64,000 nt of DNA from the NCBI GenBank assembly GCA_021432635.1, contig MU270114.1, forward strand, positions 62,001 to 126,000. The letters are read 5' to 3'. The translations under genes were made by a program, and so were the position numbers. The stretch is from Thozetella sp. PMI_491 (taxonomy: Eukaryota > Ascomycota > Sordariomycetes > Chaetosphaeriales > Chaetosphaeriaceae). The notes beneath the pieces are model-generated. The model made no database searches and was not told the DNA's origin. It saw only the letters and a program-made list of their open reading frames with translations. Below, piece by piece: positions 33,245-44,808 of the stretch; position 1 is the stretch's first letter; every line of letters starts with the position of its first letter.

Positions 33245-34796
33245 AGCGATGACGATACTTTGGTTCTCCGCGGCTAGTCCGTTAGAACTGCCTGTTTAGG
33301 CCTGCTATCGGCGGATAGGAGAGCAGGGGGAGAGTTTTATAGATCCGGGCTGCAGAACTCTGAAGACAGGGCCTCGACGTCGGCTATGAAGCGCAGGGAG
33401 ATGAATGATAGCTGTCGAGGCCGGCGATGGGTGTTGGGTTTGGCCACGAGAGAACAAAATTTGTTCAAGCCTCCTTCGGTAATAATCTGTCGATAACGAG
33501 CCTCTTTTTTTCTGAATAGAAGATTAACTGGGCGTTATTTCGGAGTTTTATCGTAGGGTATGGGTGCGTGGGAGGTTGTTCAAGTCGCTGAGCTAGAGCA
33601 CCGAAATGATAGCTGCCAGGGAGAACAGGCGCGTGATTCAGAGAGAAAATCGAGGATACCTTGTTTACGTGGACGCTGTCAGTATGTAAATCGATCTCGG
33701 CGTGCTGTGCCATTTGTGTCGCGGAAGAGGGCATACCCGGGCGAGGGCAGAATATATCTGTCTCTCTGGCTCTTTGTCCAAGGCAGCTTGTCACTTGCCC
33801 AACGGGTGTCTCTCTGGTGCCATGCGTGCTCAAAGGTGCAATACGGTACTGTGCTGCCGACGGGTGGTGCAGTCTATGGCCTGGAGCAATTTTTCAGGGA
33901 CAGCTGAGCTAGGTCGCAACGGGGGGTCTTCGTCGAGCAATAGTAAAGAGAGCGGGATGAGGCCGGTGGACCCCCAATATCGACTGTCGGTTGGAAGATG
34001 GGAACGCTCTGCGAGTTGTGGGAAGGGATCGATGCCGTAAATCTGCCGCAAGACAATAGAGAAATTACCCAAAACGGCCACAGATTCGCGGCTGGAGATA
34101 GTAAGGCGTTCCAACAGTGTTCGTGAGGTTGTAAACTAAATAGATTAACTCAACAGCAAGCTGAAGGGAGAAAGACAAGATCTTTGCTGTGCTCGACGGT
34201 GGCCTATGGCTGTCAATGGAAGGTCCATCCCAGCCAGGCGTCCCCGGAGGATAGAGACAAGCAGGAAAGTACCCTCCTGGAGGTAGCACCCAGCATCCCT
34301 CTTCGAGAGCTGTTCTTTCTAAATAGAAACCTAAAAGAGACCACATTCGTGGGGTATTATCTCGCCTTGCAGCTGGAAGCTGTTGTCGACAGGTAGATCG
34401 CTCACCAAGGAATGAGACCGTGCCCCAGAGCTGGCGTAATTACGCTCTTTCCGACCCTAGGACCGATATATACATGGTCTCGTCGCAGTCTGCCTTCGAA
34501 AAATACCTAGTGCTAGTTTTTCATCCTACTTCCCCGAAGTTCCATATACTGTTGGAGAGTTACATTCATCGGTATTTTTTGGGCAGCAGCATGGAAGCAA
34601 GCTCGACCTTAGTCGCGGATCAGGGTGCAAAGGGTTCGCTAGCCGAAAGCACTTTCACATGCTACTTCTAAATCACAACGTAATTTCGTCATATCCATTT
34701 TGACCCTATTAGCTAACCGAGAAGTGAGAGATACATACTGCACGCAAAGCGCCCAGTTTAGGATATAAATTGCCGGCCAAGCGATTCGGTGGTTGC
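33245..34796. other. Intergenic region between two minus-strand genes
   Basis: About 1.55 kb holding the promoter of the disordered-protein gene and the 3' UTR of the AIM24 gene. Composition is less GC-rich than the flanking exons. No gene is recognised. Confidence 0.5.
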
Positions 34797-36300
34797 TTAA
34801 GCAACCATCGCCTGTCCTGCCATGTAGGCGCTGAATGCCCTCTGCGGTGGTTGTCAGCATGCACACTCGAGCGGAGAGTAAGATTGGAGTCGAGACGTAC
34901 CGCGTTTCTGGTCTGGATAAAGACAGTCCCTGGCCCCGTGAACTTGCACACTAGACCCTCACCGGAAGCAAAGCCGGATATAAGACCGCCAGAGGCAACA
35001 CGTTCCAGCACGTACTTGGTGTTCCACGCTACCAAATGTCCGTTGTCCACAATGTACTTCTCGCCATCGGCAAGCTGTAGCGAGTATGTCAGCCCCTGGT
35101 CAGATTGTTTCAAATCACTGCTGCACTTACATCTTTCCGGATGATGGCTCCGAAGCTGGTTAACCACAGCAGCCCAGTCCCGCTGATCTTGTACACCCAG
35201 AGACCTTCGCCGCTGAACATCGCCTTACCGATGCCCTGGCGTTTGTACTCCTTGATGACATTCTGGGTGGAAGCCAAGTATCCGTCATGTCCAACTGACC
35301 AGGACTCGCCGCCCGTCAAGCGAAGGCTAGTGATATCGCCCAGCATGTGAGGCGCGAGGAGAAGCTCGCCAGGTCCGGTGAAAGTCGAGTGCGCCATCTC
35401 GCCGCCCGCCACCAGCTTCTTCATGCTGAATTTGTATGCACCTTTGAGGACAATGGTGGGAGACATGGCGATCATGGCACCTGGGCACGCACGTTAGTCC
35501 TGGCGCTGCTCACGAACAGGTGGCCTGCATTCTCTTGCAGGAAAACATACCGGGTTTCGCAGAGAGTGGACACCCGATGGCAAGCTGGACGGTCAGAATC
35601 GTATTGCTGTCGCGATGGCTGATGCGGTAGCTGCCGCCATTGAAAGTTCCCACGTCGTCGACGACGGCGCCGGCTCCGACGAAGTGACCGGCAGGGGGGG
35701 CACCGGCGATGAGATTGGCAGGGTTGCTGGTGTCGAGAGGCGGATGGTCATGCGCCTTCTCATAAGGGTATTGGCCATCGTCTTCGTCTTCGGGGTATGA
35801 CGGAGGCGGCGCAAACTGCTGTTGTGCCGGCTCGCCCGGCGCGGCGCCTGGCGACGACTGGGTCGACGGTGTCCGCAAGTGCTGCGGGAGCACGGTTTGC
35901 TGGTGGTTCTGGGGCGGATGAGGGTAGGAGGGTGTCGAGCCCTTGGGAGGTGGCGAACCAGCCGAGACTGCTTGTGGAGGAGGAGGATAGTTCTTTGGCT
36001 GGCCACCACCGCCGGGGGGCGTGGGATACGAGAACTTCGTCTGGGTGGCCGGGGGGGACTGCGGGGGAGGAGGGTAGCTCCGCTGTTGCTGCTGGCCTTT
36101 TCCAACCGCCGAGCCGTCAGTTCAGTGTCTTCCGGTAGGCCCGCCGGCCTGCGACCGTGACGAGGAGAGGATTAAACGTACCCGGCGCGCCGGAAGGAGG
36201 GGCGCCGCCAGATGGCGGGGCTGGCCGTTGCTGTCAGCTACCGAGCCCCACAGACGGAAGGGTCGGGCGTGCTCTTACGGGGATAGTATTGCGCAGACAT
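34797..36300 (-). CDS. AIM24: AIM24 family mitochondrial protein
   Basis: The catalogue of exons is 36300-36279, a small exon near 36237-36182, about 36091-35551, 35480-35131, 35074-34901 and 34841-34797. The last three introns are unambiguous (70, 56, 59 nt). The total is about 395 aa. The N-terminal third is Pro/Gln/Gly-rich ([18 protein letters not shown]). The rest is the AIM24/TIGR00266 beta-rich fold: [71 protein letters not shown] and the terminal [14 protein letters not shown]. In yeast, Aim24 resides in the inner membrane and stabilises MICOS; an obvious targeting sequence is absent here, as in many filamentous-fungal members. The first two exon boundaries are not settled. Confidence 0.9.
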
Positions 36301-38219
36301 GACCGCGCGCTCACACAATCGAGAATATACAGGTCGGCTGAAGCTATTCAAGAGCTACTCGGGTCCTTGGATCTCTGTCTTAACGTCAGCAGAGCTTCGT
36401 TGAGGGCAAGAGTGTTGGCCGGTGGCCCCACACTCAGGCCTACCGGGTGGAGTGGTTGGCAGCTTGGCAACAGCTTCCCCCGCAGCCCGCAGCCTGGTTC
36501 GCTGTTGGGCTCGGGAGGCTCCCTTCTCGCTGTACTTACCGGCCGAGTCCGAAACGATAACCCAAATGTGGGGAACGGGAGGAGAGCAAGAAGAGCACGA
36601 ATGCGATTGAGACACCGACGCGACCTGCGGGTTGCTGGAGGCGCAAAGAAGAAGCAGTTGGCATATATGCCGGGGAAAGAGGGGAGCAGGCTGTGAGGGC
36701 CGCCATTACTCTTAGGTGCAATCGATACTTATTTGGAGGCGGGTCCGGTGCTACAGCTTGCGAATCCCATTCAGCGGCTGTACTTGGCTGTGCTAATTTG
36801 GGCCATGATTCGGTGGAGGTGGCCCAATCACAGAGGTCCATATCTAGCCGCTGCTGGGATGGGTTGGAGATGCGCCGCCCAGCCGCGCTGCAGGGCGCGA
36901 GCATGGGAACCTGGGGGGCTTGTCGGCGCTTAGAACAGAACACCCACCAATCTTGACAATTGGCTGGCCGCCTTGCTGGACCCGGCCCGCCTCTCCCCAG
37001 TTTAAGCCATCGATATTTGACGGGATAGTGCAGCAGTCGAGACTGGAAACAAGAGCTAAGACATGCTGGGGGTCAGAACCGATCGGACCAAAGTTGCGCA
37101 TACGTCTCTCATCGCCTCATCTTCGGGCCCGGCGGTCGCGGCTGCGAGACCTTCAAAGGGACCTCGACGATGCGCAAACCGGTGCGGAAGCGAAAGACGA
37201 GCAGCTCCGTAGACCGAGGAGGGTAGCAACGTCCACGGTTCACGAGGTGTTATTATATGTCCCTCCCAAATGTGCTGCCGGGGCGGCTGGGAGGATGCCA
37301 GGCTCGCCGGCACGTGCCACTATTTTCAATTTGGCTTCTCTGCGGCACTATACCACCGCTCCGAGCATAGATCACGTATCTATCTTGCTAGCATAATCCT
37401 CCCTTATATAGTCTTGCGACTAGCTGCGCCGAAAATCGCATTGGGCGACCTTCTATGCGGTCCGGGGTCCGGGGATCCGGGGGCGGAGGACGGTCGGTCT
37501 TAACGGGTTTCGTCGCGGCTATGCTCACTTTTCCAACGAGAATCTCGCTCAAAGGAAGGAAAGAGATAGAATACATGGGGGCCATTGGAGAGCTAGCGAT
37601 ACGTATCGCCCATGATTACTGCAGTATACGGTTGATTGTCTGGCCTGGAAGTCTCGCGCATCCTTCAGCCTTGGCTCCTTTTCCTACAGCCTAGTGCGGA
37701 GCGTCGGCCCAGCATGGATCTACGTTGATCCGGGCCGAGCCCCAAGCTCCCAACAACGGAACAAGCCGGTCACCGAGGAACACGGAAGGCCGGGGGTAAG
37801 CTTGCCTGCCGGATCGCAGCTCGGGTGGGTATTGCATCACCACCTGTTGGCAAAATTTTGGTCTCGCGCGCTGGACTTAGCTCAGCAAACTCTGATCGAA
37901 CGACCACCCCGACTAGATTGGACCACATCAACCGAGTTTCACGTGGCGCCGGACTGACGCTCATCTCGAAGCCCTGTCGTCCGCCTCGCCAGCTATCCGC
38001 CACAGAAGGCGACGACGCGGCAATCCCGGGCGCCTCGGATATTACGGACTGACGACCACTCCGCAAGAAGCTTCCAGCGAGGCCACGCTCCGCGACCACC
38101 CGGCGCACCCCACTGCAAAAAAGCTCCCAATTGCCTCGCGCCGACCACAAATCTGATCGGCTAGATTACTTCATGAACATCACGCATCTCGATTGAATAC
38201 GTCGAACCCCGGTCCGGAA
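36301..38219. promoter_or_regulatory. Divergent intergenic region, AIM24 / DUF1279 gene
   Basis: 1.9 kb between two divergent start codons of two mitochondrial-protein genes. Both promoters must lie here. No TATA box or other site could be assigned, and no gene is recognised in between. Confidence 0.45.
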
Positions 38220-39176
38220 ATGTTGCGCAGCGCAATCGGAGTATTCGACTCCGTCATCGGCGGCAGGGCACTGCTGCAGCCCTTGACACAAGCGCAGGGC
38301 GTGGCGGGAAGGCAGGCATGGTCGCGCGCCATGTCTAGCACGAGGACACTCGTACGGGCCCCGTGGCACCATAGGACGGGCATTCCCCAGGCGTGGACGA
38401 GGAACATCATGAAGACTCGAGACGCTTGGAGGATGGGACGGGTGCGGGTCTCGCTGCAGTCACCTAAGCGCTCGTTCCATACTTCTAGGGTTCGCAAGAA
38501 TGCCGCCCAGCAGGCCGCCGAGGGGGCTCAGAAGGAGGCCGAGCCCGCGTCGCTCAGCGCGAGAATGAAGAAGCTCTCCAGGGAGTACGGATGGGTGGCA
38601 GTGGGGGTATACCTGAGCCTGAGCGTGCTGGACTTCCCCTTTTGCTTCTTGCTCGTCCGGATGGTCGGCACCGAGAAGATTTGTAAGAAAGCCCCCTTCC
38701 CCTCTCCGTCTCCGCCTTGGCAGACCGCGGCGGAAGCAAAGCTGACCAGTGACTGGCGTGTATAGCCGAGATCGAGCATTGGGTTCTTTCGCATGCGGAG
38801 AAGGCTATCCCCCAGAGCGTCAAGGCATTCTGGAACAATTACCGACAGGCCCTCAAAGATGCCGAGAAGGAACAACTTGGAAGCAACAATATAAGCGAGG
38901 ATGTCGAGATGGTCGGCTGGGGCGTCAAGGAAGCCGAGGAGAGGAACAAGACGGAGGCTAGTAAGTTTGCTCGCGCTGTGCATGCGGTCGTCGCGCGGGG
39001 CGAGGGGCAGGCTAACCATTGCGCAAACAGGCTTGGCGACACAGCTGGCTTTAGCTTACGCCATCCACAAGAGCTTCATCTTCATCCGTGTCCCGTTGGC
39101 CGCGGCCGTCACTCCGAAGGTCGTCAAAGTTCTGCGGGGCTGGGGCTGGCAGATTGGTAAGAAGAAGGCCAAATAG
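38220..39176 (+). CDS. DUF1279/FAM210-type mitochondrial membrane protein
   Basis: Exons 38220-38682, 38766-38960 and 39031-39176 splice in frame to 267 aa; the introns are 83 and 70 nt. The N-terminal 95 residues are rich in Arg, Ser and Ala with almost no acidic residues until SFHTSRVRKNAA, a typical matrix-targeting presequence. The DUF1279 signature follows at about 123-150: YGWVAVGVYLSLSVLDFPFC, with one membrane helix. A second hydrophobic segment at the C-terminus (LATQLALAYAIHKSFIFIRV...) pairs with the first. Human FAM210A/B and yeast Nat2 carry this domain. The role in fungi is not settled, and inner-membrane location is inferred. Confidence 0.9.
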
Positions 39177-39925
39177 CGTGGCCGCCTGCTCGCGTGTGAC
39201 GTGACACTTTTGGAGCGTGAGGCTAGTCTGGATCATGGACCCGGTTTTCTACTCTCAGGCGGACGGCGTTGGCCGGATAGCGGTATAGAAAAACATCTCC
39301 TCATAGACCGATAGACTACACTGTACACTACGACACCGGCACCTTGTCTTCGCTTGACTTCCCATAGCTGGCTGCCTTTGCGCAGCGTCAGGGCTGCCTC
39401 TGGTGGCGCAACAAATACCAACTAGTAATGCCCAACGCTTGAAGATGGCCTCATTGTGCCACAGGAGAGAAGCGATAGCTCACTGACGGCCCGCCGATGG
39501 CAACATATCTCAGCTAGGGACTTCGCGAGCCTACCGACGGACTATAGCGAGGTCGGCAAAAGATCCTGCCTGCCGAAATAGTGTCGGAACGGCCACTGTC
39601 TCGTGGTCAGCGACACACAATCTGGTGCTGAGGAAACCCGCCGGCGGCGCCGCCTCATTTCGCCGCCTTCAGCTTCGGGGTCGGCCAGTGTCTTGGCATG
39701 GCCTGGGAAAAAGGGGTGGGGAGGCCGGGAGAGAGCTAGTCCCCGGACACGGGCAAATGCCGCCGGCCGGCATGTCTGTAACTATCAGATTGCCAGGGAG
39801 CGGCTGAGTTTGGGCTAAGCAGTGCATATCCCGCGGAGCGACGCCCTGCTCTATCTAGCGCTTTGGCCTGTGTCCTCCGGAAATGGTTGTCCGCTACACC
39901 CCCGGAAAAAGGGCGAGTGTGCAAA

Positions 39926-39953
39926 GGGGGTGGGAAGGGGTGGGAAGGGGTGG
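39926..39953 (+). repeat. G-rich tandem decamer, G-quadruplex-prone
   Basis: GGGGTGGGAA is repeated twice and followed by GGGGTGG, giving five runs of three or more G with 1-2 nt loops on the plus strand. A near-identical motif recurs at 40624-40647. Confidence 0.7.
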
Positions 39954-40623
39954 AATGACGCCGACGCATGACCGCTGCACTGAGGCATCCCGGAAATACG
40001 CGCGTTTCTGTGCAGTCGGAGGTAGGGAAGGCGGAAAATAGGAAAGCGGCCGGTACGCAGCCGCATTAGAAGCTGTCGTCAGAGTAAAGGGCCGAAGAGC
40101 AGTCTCGCCTGCGGTTCAGCATATCGTGCCTCAGGGCTCCGAAAGTATCGCGGACATTGCTCCAGTATAGGAAATTTGCACGAGCTTGGGCCGAGATCTG
40201 CTGTCTGGTGGGCGCTCTGGGGCGGTCGCCTACTACGATTATCCTGAAAAGGTTCAGTGAGGCATCGTGCGGATAGAGTTTACGCTAGTAGTAAGAGATC
40301 CTTGGCGCCCTGCCGACAGACCCATGATGCAGCCAGTGAGGGAGCCGGACGGCAGGTTGAAACCTTCAAGTGGCCCATGCGGCTAGCACCTAGCCTGCAA
40401 CTATACGGTAGTCACCAACCCTATTCCCTGCACCCCCCTCTGCCAATATCCACGGATGGGCGGACAGAGCACGGCTTTGCCTCGCCTCTATCGGAACGGC
40501 GATCCGAAGTGCCTTGGCAGGTGATGGATGGCAATGAATCGCGAGGCTAATGGATCCCTCGGGAATCTCCTTTGCAAGCCTACATGGCAGCTACGAAGTA
40601 CGTGGTTGGGAAGGACACAGGAA

Positions 40624-40647
40624 GGGGCTGAGGGTGGGAAGGGGTGG
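40624..40647 (+). repeat. Second copy of the G-rich motif
   Basis: GGGGCTGAGGGTGGGAAGGGG followed by TGG shares the GGGTGGGAAGGGGTGG core with the copy 0.7 kb upstream. Four G-runs with short loops could form a quadruplex. Confidence 0.65.
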
Positions 40648-43600
40648 TTCCTGCCTGGGCCAGATAGAACTTGCTACCTTCCCTCGGTGCTACCGGTGTT
40701 CTTCTAGGGCACACCTCGCCACAAAGAACAAGAAGACGCTAGAGAAGTTTCAATACGCCTTCCATCTTACCTTTTCCTTCCTCTCAGGTCCAAAGAAACA
40801 TCTTGCCACGCTAGCCTGACACAGCTTGCTGCCACTCGATCCGGCCGGCTACTAGTAGCAACCGAGACCGGCTACGGGACGACCAGACGTAGCTGCCCTC
40901 GTGGCCTTTTACACGCCCCCCCCCCCCTTTCTCCTTTCCCTCCCTCTCCTTTCTAGAGAAGCTTCAACGGCTTGGCGCCAGGCCTCGTTGACGAAAAATA
41001 AAGTTTGGGACACTCTTCACAGCAGACAGCAGGTGGGTCCGGATCCGCAACGAACGCTGACTCGCTGGCCGCGCCATGAGAACACACACCACTGCAGTCG
41101 CAATATCCGAGGGTTTAGTCAGAAAGGCCAGAGTGAATCCGAGCAAAGTTTGGAAGAAACCTTATAAGACTCGCGGCCTTTGTCATACATTACTGTGCTA
41201 AACCGGGCCGGCTCTCCACCAAAAGGGTCCATCTCATCTATCTGTCTTGAAGCCTCGTGGCCACTGGAAGAAGCCGGCCCCATCCCGACGGGCACGCAGT
41301 ACCGGTCCTAGCAGCGAGAGAGGAAAGAGAAGAGGGATTCACCGTCTTAGCAGAGCGAGCCGGCTCACGGCGTGCAATGCGTGCCAAGTGTCCCCCCGCG
41401 GCTTCTAGGCAAACTCCGGGGGTTGAGCGGCAGCGCAGGCACAAGAGCTACGACCGTTGGTCGGACGCCTGCCGAGTCAGCACAAAGTTCACCGGACTGC
41501 TGGACGTACTTCTATAGCTTCTAGAAGGTCAACAGAGTTCGGTGTCTTGCGACGCAGCCATCCGGTGTAGGGGAGTCTGAGGGTAATAGACACGAGAGTT
41601 CGGGGCCGCGTGTCGAGGCTTGCCGCGCCCTTTAAACTTCAGCGCCGGAGCAAGTCAGCTTCCATATCCAGATGCGCAGCCGTTTGGTTTACGACATCGT
41701 GGGCCGGGGACATGCATACGGGTCTCAGAAATTGCATCATCCGGGCGGCCTCGCGACGTTGGTGCAGTAGCTACCGCACACAAGGTTGGAAGGGATGTGA
41801 TCACAAGGCTCAGCTCAGCCTATTGCTCGGTTCCAAGAGGAGCCGAGGTGGCGGTCGCTCCACGATTCGCTTGCGAACACCCGTAACCTTCTTTTACTTT
41901 TTTTTTTTTTATGGCTTGCCTCCGGCGAAGGTTTCCGCATCACACCGCATCACACCGCCGCCTGGACATACCAGCGGCCCGGGTCAGCGGCTGGAAAGGC
42001 TCCTTTGGGACAACGCTCGCGCCGCCTAGTTTCGAGCTGCTGATCCCTCTAATATTAGAAGACACAAGCTTCGCGCCCAACCGCTCACAGTTTGCACAAC
42101 CCCGGACGCAGGCAGATCTCGTAGCTACATCACGAGCCCTCCGGTAATCTTTATTGAGCCTAGCTTCACCTTGGCATAACCAGGCATTCGCTATGATCTT
42201 CAAGCTGGTTTCCCGTTGCCTGCCCTGAAGGACGGACCTCGGCCCTGTCTGCACGGTCACCACGGTTAGTACTGTAGGTAGTAGGGGGTGGATCTACGCT
42301 CCGATCCTGATCCTGTGATGGCTAGCTTGTTAACTAGGTGGTAGTATACCATGGATCCTGTTCAATTACATGGGCGGTGCGAGTCGTCTTGGCAGGCCGG
42401 CCGGTCGATCACCACGTCCTGGCGAGATGTGCTGCGGAAACATACCGAGTAATAGATGCGGGGAGCACGCGCGCCCCTTCCCCTCCGGGATGTGGATCTA
42501 GAGGGACCACTTACAAAGGAAGAGAGGAGAGAGGAGGTGTGGGGGGGGGGGAAGGGCGGTACGGAGGTATTGGCGGCAACGCCGCGGCGGGCTCTCCTGA
42601 AGACGGCTTTCCCGGAGAAAAGTCCGGAACCCGTTTGAAAGTGAAGCAAAACCGACCGGTACCCAGACAGTCGGGACAGATCCCAAGACAAAGGAACGGG
42701 CTTCCCAAGAAAGAGAAGGGAAACCCAAATTTAGCGGTCGAGACGGACAAAGGAGTACCATCTGGGTCACCGGTATTCCGGGCCCAGATCTAAGTTGCTG
42801 AATCAACACCTGTGGCGACACAAAGGCTATTTTCTGGCCCAACTGACTCGACTGCATCGGGAAATTACGCCCTCGCCCTTTGAAGAGGGGGGAGGGGGGA
42901 AAGGCTGGTTCATTCTCTCGTAATACCTATTGCATTGTTGCATACCAGCGCCGCGGCGCTCCCTTCGGTGGGCAGATATGGACAAGGGGGGTTCGAGTTT
43001 GGCTGAACAGGGACCATATGCAGCTGTGGCAGCTTCTTTGTGCGCGTGTGCGCTGGATCTACACTATTGGTTCGACCCCCTGAGGTCGATGCGGTACGGA
43101 ATTGTGCTGAACCCAGCATGACCGACCTTGGCGACGAGGGTTAGCGCTAAAGCTCGAAGCCCGCCTGCGCGTGGTTCCCCAATCTCCCCGCAATGGCTGC
43201 TAGGTGCTGTACAGGGCGCCGTCCGCATGATGGCCAGCTCTGAGTTCAGGCCATGTGAAGCTGGGCTTGCGCCTGCGCACCTCCCTTTTTCCGACTCTCC
43301 CTGCCCCTCCCCCCCTCCGCCCTCCGTCGTGCCTGGCATTTTTTCAGCAGGCAGAGGGATCAAGCCCACTGTGCCGGCCGGCGGCATCTCATCCTCCTGA
43401 CTAGCCCTGGCGGGCGCCTTTTTTTTTCTTTCTAGGGAGGAGGAAGTGGGGGGAGGAAGGAAAGAGGCGAGCCACGCCAAATGATGCTAACCGGCGGCGT
43501 TTCCCAGGGCTATGGGCCCCAGCCGCCCCATTCCCACTCTTTTCTAGCCCTTCTGGAAGCTCTGCTCTCGGGGCGGCGCATAGGCCAACGCCCCTCTGTC

Positions 43601-44370
43601 CTGGCTGGGACGCGGACAAGGAAGGCCCAGGCTGCCGTGGCTCAAATCTCAGGACCAAAAGCATGCTAACCGATTAGGAAAAATCTCCGGGCCTTGCGTC
43701 ACCGCCGTGAACTCTGACTTAGGATTGTCCTAGCCGTGGCGGCAGCCTGCCCTGGACTCCCTTGGGAACTCGTTGGGCGCGCTATCCTAGTAGCCTCCAT
43801 CTCAAGTCGTTAGCATCCTGCGGGATGGGGTTTGGGTGTTTCCGACCCGGGAGGTCTGCATGGCGCATTACCCGCCGGCCTGATGCACCCTGGGCGGTGG
43901 TGTGCGTAGGCGCCCATTTAGTCTTTCGAGCCGTGATCGTCTATAAGAAGCATTTCCCCTTCCGAGCCCACGAAACAGGGTCCGTCTTCCGGCAGCCACA
44001 GTCGATCGCATTTAGAAGACAAAAGTCCCCCAGGCGGCCTAGCGATAGATCGATTTCGAACCCTACTACTGTGCACCACTCCCACTCTGGTTTACTCCCC
44101 CCCAAAGAAGGAGGGCAAGGACAACGAAAGAAAAAAAAAAAAGGCAACCCTACGGTCATCTCGCGTACCCAGCTCTAACACTACCGACTCGGGCCCGACG
44201 CTCCGCCCGCAAAACCCTGGTGATCCTAACGAGTTCCATTTTGGCATCGGACCGGCTGCAAAGAGGAACGCCCCCCCCTCCTCGCATCTCGCATCTCGAC
44301 CCTATCCCCCTGCTTATTTCCACCACATATACACCCAATTATATAGTCAGACCACCGACAACCATCCACC

Positions 44371-44808
44371 ATGCTCTCCGTTCATCCTCAGGCCCACGAG
44401 TCCTTCCCGCCTCCCTTCCGCCACGTCGAGCTCGCTCCGCTCCCGTCTCCTTCGGCACCCAGCTTCTACCACCCGCAGAGCGGCATGGGCGGCGGATACC
44501 CTCCGAAGAGCTCCTCCGTCAGCCAGCAGGCGCCACCGGCCCAGACCGCCGAGGACATCGCCGTGGCCCAGGCGCTCGAGATTGCGCGAGAGAGCCCCGA
44601 CGGCGCGCAGGACCCCACCGTGAACCGCATCCTCGAGGCCGCGCTGGCCAAGATCTGGGCCAAGGTGCAGGCCCAGCCGGACTCGTACGTCATGACCAGG
44701 GACGAGTTCGCAGTCTTCAACTTTTACCAGCACCGCTTCATCGGGAACAAGATGGCCGTGGCCGCCCGCAAGCGCTACTGGGACAACACCACCGGCTCCA
44801 CGGCGTAA
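44371..44808 (+). CDS. Small conserved fungal protein of unknown function
   Basis: A single-exon gene of 145 aa. The first 60 residues are Pro/Ser-rich and probably disordered. The rest looks like a compact helical domain: TAEDIAVAQALEIARESP, NRILEAALAKIWAKVQAQP, DSYVMTRDEFAVFNFYQHRF and GNKMAVAARKRYW. The motif VMTRDEFAVFNFY is, as I recall, widespread in small hypothetical proteins of Sordariomycetes. No catalytic residues or membrane segments are visible. The CT/AC-rich leader ends in AATTATATAG about 35 nt before the ATG. Confidence 0.8.
   Translation: MLSVHPQAHESFPPPFRHVELAPLPSPSAPSFYHPQSGMGGGYPPKSSSVSQQAPPAQTAEDIAVAQALEIARESPDGAQDPTVNRILEAALAKIWAKVQAQPDSYVMTRDEFAVFNFYQHRFIGNKMAVAARKRYWDNTTGSTA

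Larger units (their letters stand above)
39177..44370. other. 5.2-kb gene-free interval
   Basis: The longest gap in the window. All open frames are short with chance-like composition. It contains two G-quadruplex-prone motifs (39926-39953 and 40624-40647), a C-run near 40917-40927, a T-run (about 41897-41910), a G11 run (42541-42551) and an A-run (about 44131-44142). No terminal repeats, transposase-like or reverse-transcriptase-like motifs were seen. Confidence 0.5.

Noticed and set aside
43060-43085. TTCGACCCC as the T-loop of a tRNA
   Set aside because: The flanking bases do not pair as a T stem and no D-loop or acceptor stem is present. Other TTCGA occurrences (for example near 264 and 22709) fail in the same way.
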